From positions 1,156,103-1,220,102 of the forward strand of contig NC_015676.1 in assembly GCF_000217995.1 (NCBI RefSeq): a stretch of 64,000 bases of DNA, in the 5' to 3' direction. The notes under the pieces are model-generated. The model was not told where the DNA came from. It saw nothing but the letters and a program-made list of their open reading frames with translations, and did not search any database. Both the position numbers and the translations under genes were made by a program. Below, in pieces: positions 1 through 7,690 of the stretch. This stretch comes from Methanosalsum zhilinae DSM 4017. Its GTDB lineage: Archaea; Halobacteriota; Methanosarcinia; Methanosarcinales; Methanosarcinaceae. The number at the start of each line of letters is the position of its first letter. Within the stretch, counting starts at the first letter, position 1.

Positions 1-741
1 CCGGCTGGAGAAAAGGTTGCACAAGCTGCAGGAGGCAGCATAAAAAAGTTCATTCTTGAACTTGGTGGTAGTGATCCCTTTATTGTAATGGATGATGCAG
101 ATATCCCGGAAGCAGCAAAAGCAGCTGTTACTGGTCGATTCCAGAACTGCGGCCAGAGCTGTATCGCAGCCAAGCGCCTGTTAATCAATGAAAATGTTAT
201 GGATGATTTTACAGAACTTTTCCTGAAAAATATTGATGACATGAAAATAGGCGATCCAATGGATTCAGATACCGATATTGGACCAATGTCAAGTGAAAAA
301 CAGAGGCAGATCCTGGATAAACAGGTAACTGAGAGTCTTAGAAAGGGAGCTAATGTTTTGCTGGAAGGAGGTATGACAGATGAAGATGGCTTCTTTTACC
401 TCCCTACAGTACTCAATAAAATCAACAGAGAAGCTCCTGTTGTTACTGAAGAGACATTCGGACCTGTAGCTCCGATTATAACCTTCAAAGACGATAATGA
501 AGCCATAAAAATTGCCAACAATACCGAGTTTGGGCTGGGAGCCAGTATTTGGAGTAGAGATCAGAATAGAAGCATGCGGGTAGCAAAACAGGTAGAAGCT
601 GGTGTTATTGCCATCAACAGCATAGTGTCATCTGATCCAAGACTTCCCTTTGGAGGCATGAAAAAAAGCGGTGTTGGCAGGGAACTGTCTCGTATTGGAA
701 TGCTGGAATTTATGGAAGTAAAATCAATGAAAATATATTGA
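1..741 (+). CDS. Aldehyde dehydrogenase, 3' part (5' end outside window)
   Basis: The frame is open from the first base, so the start lies upstream of the window; 246 codons are visible. They form the C-terminal half of an NAD(P)-dependent aldehyde dehydrogenase, which oxidises an aldehyde to a carboxylate through a thiohemiacetal on cysteine. Visible motifs are ELGGSDPFIV with the general-base glutamate, FQNCGQSC with the nucleophilic cysteine, EETFGPVAP, and LPFGGMKKSGVGRE near the end. The pattern is closest to the succinate-semialdehyde/lactaldehyde branch, but the substrate cannot be told. The next gene is convergent, so no operon partner is visible downstream. Confidence 0.9.
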   Translation, partial: PAGEKVAQAAGGSIKKFILELGGSDPFIVMDDADIPEAAKAAVTGRFQNCGQSCIAAKRLLINENVMDDFTELFLKNIDDMKIGDPMDSDTDIGPMSSEKQRQILDKQVTESLRKGANVLLEGGMTDEDGFFYLPTVLNKINREAPVVTEETFGPVAPIITFKDDNEAIKIANNTEFGLGASIWSRDQNRSMRVAKQVEAGVIAINSIVSSDPRLPFGGMKKSGVGRELSRIGMLEFMEVKSMKIY

Positions 742-850
742 AGAATAAAAAATAACTGTTCTGTACAATAAATACAGGAGTTGTACAGGATTCAAGTATT
801 ATCCAATAACTCCCTTTCATTATTGATGGGTATCTAATACTGCACTGCAT

Positions 851-1537
851 TTAGCTATCGATGTCACCAGCTCTTTCCTGATATCTTAGCTTTTTAGCGA
901 TATTTCGACCCATCTCTTTTGCAGCTTCTACAGCTTGAGGCTGTTCTTCAAAATCATTGATTCCCACGGATTCAACTGTAGCCTCTGGACCAAATATCAT
1001 GGAAAGGCCACTCGTCTCACAATCATCCCCATAACCGCATCTTACACATGGAACATTGCCCTGGACTTTCACTCCGCCAGCAGGTTCCATCCCTTCTTCC
1101 ATCATATAATAATATATAGAATTCAAGCCACAATCTCCTGCAGGCGGGAGCATCTCTGATCCATCAGGTATCGCATGTGTGACTATGGCCCCTCCCGGTT
1201 TACCGCGCATGAATCCGTACTTGTGGCGAAGTGGATAGAGCCTTTCAATAAAAGCCTTGGTACGCGAATCCAGTGAAGAGTATGGGGTATAGCCTGCAAT
1301 TATTAAAGCATCTGCATTCTTTGCCTTTTCAGTCAGTTCTATTCCATCATCTTTGATTACACAGACATTCGTATCCACACACCTCAGGCATGCAAGGCAT
1401 GGAGCAACCTTATAATCTCTTAGGCTAATCATTTCATAATCCAGACCTGTTGCCTCCAGAGCCGTTTTTAGAGCACGATCTGTATTGCTGTTCTTTAGAG
1501 GGGACCCTGAAACTCCCATAATTTTTTTTGAAGACAC
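851..1537 (-). CDS. Iron-sulfur flavoprotein (Isf-like), flavodoxin fold
   Basis: The protein has 228 residues. GVSGSPLKNSNTD near the N-terminus is the FMN phosphate loop of the NADPH-dependent FMN reductase/flavodoxin fold. It is followed by the compact cluster motif CLACLRCVDTNVC (CX2CX2CX5C), which is diagnostic of archaeal Isf proteins, where it binds [4Fe-4S] beside FMN. Isf passes electrons, in methanogens probably from ferredoxin to O2 or peroxide. A second cysteine group, CVRCGYGDDC, lies in the C-terminal half and is not part of the classical Isf motif. I chose the GTG at 1537 because GGTGG sits 5 nt before it; an ATG at 1549 in the same frame has no ribosome binding site. It is probably monocistronic. 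Confidence 0.8.
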   Translation of the reverse strand: MSSKKIMGVSGSPLKNSNTDRALKTALEATGLDYEMISLRDYKVAPCLACLRCVDTNVCVIKDDGIELTEKAKNADALIIAGYTPYSSLDSRTKAFIERLYPLRHKYGFMRGKPGGAIVTHAIPDGSEMLPPAGDCGLNSIYYYMMEEGMEPAGGVKVQGNVPCVRCGYGDDCETSGLSMIFGPEATVESVGINDFEEQPQAVEAAKEMGRNIAKKLRYQERAGDIDS

Positions 1538-1748
1538 ATTTACCACCATTAATGAGATGAAAATATAGCAATATATAGTTAATTATTATAACATAATGTA
1601 AAAATTTGAATCAAAAACAAACTTACAAAGGTAGTTATTGGAATTGTTTCTTAAAAAATTAGCAATTACAAAATAGGAACTTATATATATTATTTAGTCA
1701 GATTTTTAAATACTATTCGTTATTATATTAATTTTAAGGAGAGACAAA

Positions 1749-2105
1749 ATGATATTTAGTGCAATTATATATCTCATTATTCTATTTGCTGTGATAGTGG
1801 GTATGTTTTTATATACCGGGGAACTCTCTACAGCTCTTGGAGTAGCAGCAATATTTGTTATTGTATGGATTGCCGGAGTCTATTATCAACGCAAACTCAA
1901 AAACGAAGAGTGGATTGGCCAAATTGTTGATATTAAGAACGAAGATAACTATGATGATGAAGGACATGTTGTCGGTACTCACACATATGCTCATTTAAGG
2001 CTAAGTAATGGTAAGAAGAAAAAATTAGTCTCCCAGAACGGCTGGCAAATTGGAGATACCATTCAAAAAGTAAAAGGAGAGACGTTTTACAGGAAAATAG
2101 ATTAA
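1749..2105 (+). CDS. Small membrane-anchored protein of unknown function
   Basis: The protein has 118 residues. Two hydrophobic helices cover about residues 3-22 and 27-45. They are followed by a soluble, charged domain with a short beta-rich pattern (EEWIGQIVDIKNEDNYDDEG, then THTYAHLRLSNGKKKKLV). I do not recognise the family. The tail looks like a small beta-barrel or OB-like module held at the membrane. The start is firm, because GGAG lies 9 nt upstream. It stands alone between the flavoprotein gene and the next membrane protein gene, with about 100 nt to the latter. Confidence 0.65.
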   Translation: MIFSAIIYLIILFAVIVGMFLYTGELSTALGVAAIFVIVWIAGVYYQRKLKNEEWIGQIVDIKNEDNYDDEGHVVGTHTYAHLRLSNGKKKKLVSQNGWQIGDTIQKVKGETFYRKID

Positions 2106-2182
2106 TATCTATCAGATAAAATAGCAGATTAGAATTTTAATTGTCAAAGTAACTGAAGTTTGTTAATATTCACAAACTTTAC

Positions 2183-2192
2183 TTTATTATAG
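2183..2192 (+). promoter_or_regulatory. TATA box of the 2209 gene, leaderless start
   Basis: TTTATTATAG is centred about 22 nt before the ATG at 2209, the spacing expected between an archaeal TATA box and the transcription start. No ribosome binding site lies between them, so the message is probably leaderless. Confidence 0.45.
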
Positions 2193-2208
2193 TAAAAACT
2201 AACATCCA

Positions 2209-2802
2209 ATGTCAAAGACCGATGAAAGTATCTTTGAGTGGACTGAAAAAGTGCCACTGTCAGATTCAATTGTACTAAAACAGCTATTTTTAATAATCCT
2301 GATAGCTGTAACATTCACATTTATAGTAGTTTTAGTGATTGAACGAGGTGCTTTTGGAGAACTATTACTTATCTTCTCTGGAATCCTTATCTTTTTATTC
2401 TTGTTCTTACTGTTTGTTGTCTATTTCCTCAATTTTATATTAAAAGGCGGCTTTGAAACTGAATTCAGGATCGGTGGAAAAGGAATATCTACTCAATCGG
2501 GAACTGCTTCTAAAAGAGTTAACAATATGACCATATTAGGCGGAATATTTGGTTTTTTATCCGGATCAAAATCTGCTGGTGCTACAGCTACAGGTGCAGG
2601 TCTAATAAGCAAAACCCGCGAATCTGAAATGATCAGATGGTCTGAGATCAGAAAGATCAGTGTCTACAGCAATAAAAAAATGATCATGGTTCATAGAAAA
2701 TCTTTTTTTGGTCCAATACTGGTAGTCTGTACAGAGCACAACTTTTCAGATGTATTGCAGTACATTAAATCCAAACAGCAATATGAGATCTATTACAATT
2801 GA
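2209..2802 (+). CDS. Two-helix membrane protein of unknown function
   Basis: The protein has 197 residues. It begins with a hydrophilic stretch and then has two strong transmembrane helices at about residues 25-45 and 50-77. A cytoplasmic or exported domain with a Gly/Ala/Ser-rich insert (about residues 115-132) follows. The last 60 residues (IRWSEIRKISVYSNKKMIMV and on) have the beta-strand rhythm of a PH-like/DUF304-type fold, but I would not name the family. There is no Shine-Dalgarno sequence; the TATA box 22 nt upstream points to leaderless translation. Codon use matches its neighbours. Confidence 0.6.
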   Translation: MSKTDESIFEWTEKVPLSDSIVLKQLFLIILIAVTFTFIVVLVIERGAFGELLLIFSGILIFLFLFLLFVVYFLNFILKGGFETEFRIGGKGISTQSGTASKRVNNMTILGGIFGFLSGSKSAGATATGAGLISKTRESEMIRWSEIRKISVYSNKKMIMVHRKSFFGPILVVCTEHNFSDVLQYIKSKQQYEIYYN

Positions 2803-2829
2803 AATGGCGTTCAATTAGCCAGCTATGTA

Positions 2830-2848
2830 AATCAATCAATCAATCAAT
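2830..2848. repeat. AATC tetranucleotide repeat, four copies plus AAT
   Basis: Four full AATC units and a partial fifth overlap the stop codon of the zinc finger gene and run into its 3' flank. Slippage here would leave the coding part before the stop unchanged. Confidence 0.8.
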
Positions 2849-2969
2849 GTCTGTGCTCTTTTGCCATATGTTTTTCATATTCTTCCTTTGTAGGGAACGT
2901 CATTTTGCACACTTCACACTCAAATTCACCATGGTTTTTATTTTTTTTAGAAAGGCTTTCTTCACTCAT
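2844..2969 (-). CDS. Single C2H2 zinc finger miniprotein, 41 aa
   Basis: This short gene reads MSEESLSKKN, a basic linker, then FECEVCKMTFPTKEEYEKHM and AKEHRH. Cys18, Cys21, His34 and His39 give CX2CX12HX4H, a textbook C2H2 finger with the expected hydrophobic Phe25 and Tyr31. Small single-finger proteins occur in archaea and are thought to bind nucleic acid or protein, but the role here is unknown. A weak CGTGAT lies just before the ATG. The gene is convergent with the membrane protein gene and lies downstream of, and co-directional with, nothing close (the GH15 gene ends at 3001, 31 nt before its start), so it may be read from the GH15 transcript. Confidence 0.7.
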   Translation of the reverse strand: MSEESLSKKNKNHGEFECEVCKMTFPTKEEYEKHMAKEHRH

Positions 2970-3000
2970 TTAATATCACGTCCATATTTTTATTGTTGCT

Positions 3001-4977
3001 TTACTTCAATGATAATAACTGTCTTTTTTCAATATATTTTGTAACGGTATCCACAAATTCTGCATGGCTCCATGTAAGTGGAGCCACTGACAGGGATTCA
3101 TATGTGAAGGGATGAACCTGCTCCGGCATAATACCTGTTTCAAGGGAACAATTCACAACCCAGTTAATAAGTTCAAGTGGCTTTTCAAGTTCATCTCCAC
3201 TTTTAGCTTTTGCAATATACCATTTTGCAAGCCAGAGAGTACATATGATCCATGGATTGCCGGGGTATTGATCGCTCTGCCGGTGATAATTGTCATTTTC
3301 ATAGCGTGCTATGCCACCGTTTGTACCCACTCGGAGTTTATTCTCCACTCGTCTCATCGTATTTTCGACTCTTATATCATCAGCCGGAAGGACACCAAAA
3401 TCAAATATTGCATACACACTGCTATCTACAGTCCTGTCAACAACCTTCTGATCAAGATCACCACATCTAAAATTGATACCCCTGAAAAATACCTCATTAT
3501 CACGATCAAATAGTTCATCAACTATGGACCTTTTCAGTTCCTGGTAAGTAGTCCTGCACAATGAACAAACTTCTTCATCATCGAGAAGGTCACCCAGCTT
3601 CTCGCCGGCTATAAGGCCTGCATAAACTGCAGCGCAGGTAAAAGTAAAAATACCTCTTCTCTCCTCCCATAGATCATAACTTTCACGAGGCATTTCGTTT
3701 GGGTAGCGATAACTATTGAGAAAAAAAGCTGCCTTTTTTATCAATGGTTCATAAAGTTCTATTATAAATTCCCTATCACCTGTGTTTTCATAATATTTCC
3801 AGAGAGCATAAAGTACCAGTGCAGTTTCATCTTCCTGTACCGGGAGTGAAGGTCTTCCAAATTCCACCCACGGATGCCAGCTGCTTCCAAGAGTCCCGTC
3901 TGGATTGTACTTATGAAGCATGCAGCCTGCCCACCATAGCACATCTTTACAAAATGTAAAAAATGGGCGGCCAAACTCTGGAAAGCCTGCATTTATCATG
4001 CCAGCTGCCGTAAGTGCTCCATCTCTTGCCCACATATAACTATATGTATCCCTGTTATATTGAAGATTATCAGAATCATTTGCTGCAATTATAGCTCCTT
4101 CTCTGTCAGTCTGTGTTTTGATCACAAAAAGAGATCTTCTGTACATCTCAGCTATCCGGGTATCAATGCCTGACAGATCCACTGATACATTACTTATCCA
4201 TAGTTTGTTATTCCTTTCCGTTTCTTCAATAATTGTCTCAGGTCCATTTTCTATCACTTGATCATTTAGCTTATATATCTCCTGAAAATTTTTTCCTGCA
4301 GTTATGTAATAGTATACAACTTTCTCTGATCTGCCGGGTATTTCTATATGTAATCCTATAGTAGAATCAACAGTACCCTGAGCTACAGGATTTTTGGACA
4401 GAATTCCATCCTCAGCGTCTTTAAATGTCCCTTCAAAAAATTCTCCTTCAGCCTGTCCAACAGAAAAATCATCAATATCAGTGGTCATCTTTTCAGTTAT
4501 ATTTGATTTCAGCGCACCTATCAGAAAATATCTTGAATTTTTGTAATGAACTATAACATTATGATCCATCTGATAAATTGCAGTATCACCAATTCCTGTT
4601 CCATAAATATGAAAATCCTGATTGAAAAAAAGCCGTATATTCCTTGTGTAAGAATGAAGATTCCTGATAGTTATCTTTCTTAAAAAGATATTCATGTCAC
4701 CATGCACACATTCATCCAGAAGTAACTCTATACCTATTCTGTGGTTAATGGCCTGGTTATCTGAAATAAGAGTATCCTTTCGATATCCATGACTTCTTTC
4801 CCACTCCGACTCATTGATCCAGGATATATTTCCGTCAGCATATACCCCTATTCTCTGAGCATGCCCTGACAGGTGATTCTCCTGCCCAACCTGAGGAAAA
4901 TAGATATCCCTTACCTGTAGCCACCGATCTATATTTATCAGTAATGATTGATTGCCAAGAACTATATGCCGGGTCAT
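3001..4977 (-). CDS. Glycoside hydrolase family 15 glucoamylase-like enzyme
   Basis: The protein has 658 residues and no signal peptide, so it is probably cytoplasmic. It has an N-terminal beta-sandwich of about 270 residues followed by an (alpha/alpha)6 barrel. The barrel starts near YNRDTYSYMWARDGA, a GH15 substrate-pocket motif. DLWEERRG carries the likely general acid, and LTWSHAEFV near the C-terminus carries the likely base. The family releases glucose from alpha-1,4 glucans, and some members are trehalases. Length is normal for archaeal glucoamylases. The start at 4977 is set by GGAGGT 5 nt upstream; the in-frame TTG at 4983 lies inside that site. With the glycogen phosphorylase at 23.9 kb it suggests use of a storage glucan. 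Confidence 0.9.
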   Translation of the reverse strand: MTRHIVLGNQSLLINIDRWLQVRDIYFPQVGQENHLSGHAQRIGVYADGNISWINESEWERSHGYRKDTLISDNQAINHRIGIELLLDECVHGDMNIFLRKITIRNLHSYTRNIRLFFNQDFHIYGTGIGDTAIYQMDHNVIVHYKNSRYFLIGALKSNITEKMTTDIDDFSVGQAEGEFFEGTFKDAEDGILSKNPVAQGTVDSTIGLHIEIPGRSEKVVYYYITAGKNFQEIYKLNDQVIENGPETIIEETERNNKLWISNVSVDLSGIDTRIAEMYRRSLFVIKTQTDREGAIIAANDSDNLQYNRDTYSYMWARDGALTAAGMINAGFPEFGRPFFTFCKDVLWWAGCMLHKYNPDGTLGSSWHPWVEFGRPSLPVQEDETALVLYALWKYYENTGDREFIIELYEPLIKKAAFFLNSYRYPNEMPRESYDLWEERRGIFTFTCAAVYAGLIAGEKLGDLLDDEEVCSLCRTTYQELKRSIVDELFDRDNEVFFRGINFRCGDLDQKVVDRTVDSSVYAIFDFGVLPADDIRVENTMRRVENKLRVGTNGGIARYENDNYHRQSDQYPGNPWIICTLWLAKWYIAKAKSGDELEKPLELINWVVNCSLETGIMPEQVHPFTYESLSVAPLTWSHAEFVDTVTKYIEKRQLLSLK

Positions 4978-5078
4978 GTTCAACCTCCACTGGAATAGTC
5001 CAGGAATTTTATGTTACCTTTTCATGATTTTAAAATCTGCACCTATATTTGTTAGAAGCTTTGCAGGAGTGATCATGA

Positions 5079-5145
5079 TTTCATGAACAATTATAAATTA
5101 CCTTCAGGCCTGGATTTTGCTATTGCGTTCAAAATTTCATGAACA
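5079..5145. promoter_or_regulatory. Two copies of TTTCATGAACA upstream of the GH15 gene
   Basis: The 455-nt gap between the GH15 start and the lipoprotein gene holds TTTCATGAACA at 5079-5089 and again at 5135-5145. Both have the self-complementary core TTCATGAA and lie 56 nt apart, about 100-170 nt upstream of the GH15 start. They could be operator half-sites for that gene. The rest of the gap shows no convincing gene; a TATA-like ATATAAAT stretch is near 5273. Confidence 0.3.
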
Positions 5146-5432
5146 TAATTAAAGGGTCACTATTCTGATTATTTTCCTTTTCATTTCAAAATGGAAATTT
5201 CTGTTAGTTGCAAATATCATAGATTTAATTGCACCTGACCACCACTCAATCTATAATTAAAATCTACCATTATATAAATAGAAAGGGTAGTAAATAATAA
5301 TTAGAAAAATAAATGAGCATGCATCAGAAAAGATCTTAAATAAATCAGAGGTATGGGTAAACCATATTTATCCCAAACCCTGAAGATAAAACCTGATACT
5401 AGACTTAAAATATGCCTCAAACAGCCATCAGG

Positions 5433-5936
5433 TTATTCACTTTCATCTGAGATTTCAATCCAGAAGTTCTTCTCCAACTCCAGGACCTCATCAGTTTCAA
5501 CACATGTTATCTGCTTGTTAATGCGATATTCTCCACCTTTTACCTCATCGACAAAGTTATCTGCCGGATTAAAGCTCTGAGTAAAGCTCTCTCCTGGATT
5601 AAGGAAAATCATATCCATAGGCCATACCAGATCAAGTTCTACCGACTCCCATTCCTCAGCATCTTCGTTATAGTAGTCTACATCAAATACTCTACTGAAA
5701 GTTAACTGAGTATCACCGGTATTCTGTATTTCAAACTCTATATTTTCATATTGGTCAAAGCTCTTTTTTGGTAGATTAATGACTGCTTCAGGAGATAGCT
5801 CCTCATCCGGGATTATATCGTCTATTTCATTGTCCAGACATCCTGCAAATAGGACAAGGAGTGAAATAACTGCAATTGCAATTAATGGAATCCATATTTT
5901 TTCTCGACTCTTGCTGCTATATTTGCTATTTTCCAT
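5433..5936 (-). CDS. Lipoprotein with an Ig-like (BsuPI/Big_14-type) domain
   Basis: The protein has 167 residues. A basic N-terminus (KYSSKSREK) is followed by a hydrophobic segment ending in LLVLFAGC, a lipobox-like cleavage and anchoring site, then a short acidic linker. The remainder has the immunoglobulin-like pattern of intracellular-proteinase-inhibitor/Big_14 domains: IEFEIQNTGDTQLTF, a central W, LNPGESFTQ, GGEYRINKQI. It is probably anchored on the outer face of the membrane; the ligand is unknown. I start it at 5936 because GGTGA lies 5 nt before that ATG. A longer frame would run back towards the pyrophosphatase gene, which ends at 5977 and may be co-transcribed. Confidence 0.7.
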   Translation of the reverse strand: MENSKYSSKSREKIWIPLIAIAVISLLVLFAGCLDNEIDDIIPDEELSPEAVINLPKKSFDQYENIEFEIQNTGDTQLTFSRVFDVDYYNEDAEEWESVELDLVWPMDMIFLNPGESFTQSFNPADNFVDEVKGGEYRINKQITCVETDEVLELEKNFWIEISDESE

Positions 5937-5976
5937 AATGTTCACCATATTAATTATTGCAATCCAGAGTAATAAA

Positions 5977-6549
5977 TTATTCTTTAGGTTCAGGAGCATT
6001 CGCAGCTATTGCATCTCTGAAATTTTCGTTATAGAGTTGTACAGAGTGGTCAATTGCCTCAACCGCTGCATCCTTTGTATCCCATCCTTTCACAGAAACG
6101 TGTTTTCCGATTTCAAGGTCCTTATATCTTCTGAAGAAGTGCTGGATCTCATTTAATATGGGCTCCGGCACATCGGATAGCTCTCTTATATGATTGTAAC
6201 GGTGATTCCTGGCAGGCACTGCCAAGATTTTATCATCCTTTTCATTGGAATCCGTCATCATCAACAGACCCACGGGTCGTGCTTCTATGACACAGCCAGT
6301 AAATGTCCTCTCATCCATGAGCACAATTATGTCCATGGGATCGCCATCATCATACATTGTTCGAGGAATAAATCCATATTCTCCGGGATAGTGCATTGGA
6401 CTGTAGAGAACTCTATTGAGTATATATGTGCCATACTCTTTTGAATACTCTATTTTATTCCTGCTTCCCATTGGAATTTCTACTACAGCATATACAATTT
6501 CCGGGACTTCCGGGCCTGCCGGAAGATCTCTCCAGTGATCATTAATCAT
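5977..6549 (-). CDS. ppa: Inorganic pyrophosphatase, soluble family I
   Basis: The protein has 190 residues, the usual size for this enzyme, which hydrolyses PPi from biosynthetic reactions in the cytoplasm with Mg2+. It shows the family I signature DDGDPMDIIVL with the metal-binding aspartates, YPGEYGFIP upstream of it, and the later HFFRRYKDLE and VKGWDTKDAA segments. The ATG at 6549 has GGTGG 8 nt upstream; a GTG at 6564 is possible but less likely. A membrane pyrophosphatase gene is also present at the right edge of the window, so the cell has both PPi-wasting and PPi-conserving enzymes. Confidence 0.95.
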   Translation of the reverse strand: MINDHWRDLPAGPEVPEIVYAVVEIPMGSRNKIEYSKEYGTYILNRVLYSPMHYPGEYGFIPRTMYDDGDPMDIIVLMDERTFTGCVIEARPVGLLMMTDSNEKDDKILAVPARNHRYNHIRELSDVPEPILNEIQHFFRRYKDLEIGKHVSVKGWDTKDAAVEAIDHSVQLYNENFRDAIAANAPEPKE

Positions 6550-6793
6550 ATTTATGTCCACCACTCATTTTCCAGACTCAAAAAGCTGGTTTCAATATAT
6601 TATAACAGGGTGCTACAATACTATAAATGTGATGCATTTGATAATTTGATAATCCAACCAAAATTCTAAAATCCCGATACGAATAAATATACCAGCTGAT
6701 TATTTTATTATACTATTGATAGTTAGACATACTTTTTTTGATATTAAATAAAAAGGACCTATTTTTGATCAGTTGTTATCATGTTATTCTGAT

Positions 6794-7247
6794 ATGATTA
6801 GTCCAGGTGAAGACGTGAAGAGTTTTAATTATAATGTTGAGAGTTCAGCTAATAAGTAAATCTCTTTCACCAAGAAAGAAATCAAAAAAAGCTCACCACG
6901 AGCATATATGAAATGGGACGAAAACGAAGAAACTAAATTTGTAAATTTATTTAATTCAGGAAAAAGTATAGAAGAAATTGGGTACATTCTTGGAAGAAAT
7001 AAAGAATCCACTTATAGAGTTGATAGAAGCCGAGCCAGTGGTAGAAGAACTTGGACCTGAAACAAACTCACCTTTAAAGAGAAAAATGGTAGAACAAGAG
7101 AATCTTGTTAATATGTATACAAAACAGGGTCATTTCAGGCACACACTTGAATCATTGGTACTATTGGCTCAATTGAAAGAGTTGGAGAATGGCGGGAATC
7201 CTAATTGTCTATTCTGTGACTATAAAGAAATATGTGAGTTGGTATAA
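6794..7247 (+). pseudogene. Broken gene: HTH/SANT-like segment plus a Cys-rich tail
   Basis: One frame opens at ATG 6794, meets an in-frame TAA at 6857, and continues as KKEIKKSSPRAYMKWDENEE followed by TKFVNLFNSGKSIEEIGYIL and GRNKES to a stop at 7060. That segment has the 'W..eEe..l..lf..GksieeIa..lgR' pattern often attached to helicases and other DNA enzymes. A second frame overlaps it and ends at 7247 with GGNPNCLFCDYKEICELV, a CX2CX6C tail. Reading the two as one product needs loss of the stop and one frameshift near 7000, so I call a relic. A short independent protein from ATG 7087 (53 residues) is the alternative. Confidence 0.4.
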
Positions 7248-7282
7248 TACGAAAATTAGGTAAAGACATATGCAGAATATTT

Positions 7283-7690
7283 CTAATTAATTTCCGTTTC
7301 TGCCACTTCACGTATTCTCTTGATGATGGAAGCCAGCCCATCAGCCCTTGCTGGGGATAGGTTCGATTTCAGCCCGGTTTCTTCGATAAAGTATAGGTCA
7401 AGGTCTACAATTTCCTGAGGAGATCGGTTATTCATAACTTTCATTAATAGATAGATTATACCTTTTGTAATCATAGCCTCACTATCAAGATGAATTATGA
7501 GTTTACCATTTTCTATATAGGTTCGTATCCAAACCTTGGACTGGCAACCACTGATTGCGTATTCTTCTGTCCTGAACTGCTCATCCATTGGTTCAAGTTC
7601 TCTGGCAAAGGAGATGAGTAACTCATATTTTTCAAGCCATTCAAGTCCATGGAACTGCTCGATGATCTCATCCTGGATATGGTCGCTCAT
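7283..7690 (-). CDS. sufE: SufE-like sulfur acceptor protein
   Basis: The protein has 135 residues and matches SufE from end to end. The persulfide-carrying cysteine is Cys49 in ISGCQSKVW, preceded by a helix and followed by the LDSEAMITKGI segment. SufE takes sulfane sulfur from the SufS cysteine desulfurase and hands it on. Its ATG overlaps the stop of sufS by 4 nt (ATGA). It is the last gene of a four-gene chain with the methyltransferase and rhodanese genes, so its recipient may be the rhodanese protein rather than, or as well as, an Fe-S scaffold; no SufBC genes are next to it. Confidence 0.9.
   Translation of the reverse strand: MSDHIQDEIIEQFHGLEWLEKYELLISFARELEPMDEQFRTEEYAISGCQSKVWIRTYIENGKLIIHLDSEAMITKGIIYLLMKVMNNRSPQEIVDLDLYFIEETGLKSNLSPARADGLASIIKRIREVAETEIN

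Noticed and set aside
3112-3513. A plus-strand frame opposite the GH15 gene
   Set aside because: The opposite strand is a clear catalytic barrel with motifs; this frame has none.
6857-6859. Stop codon read-through (pyrrolysine-like) in the 6794-7247 region
   Set aside because: The stop is TAA, not the TAG used for pyrrolysine, and a second frame break follows, so decay is simpler.
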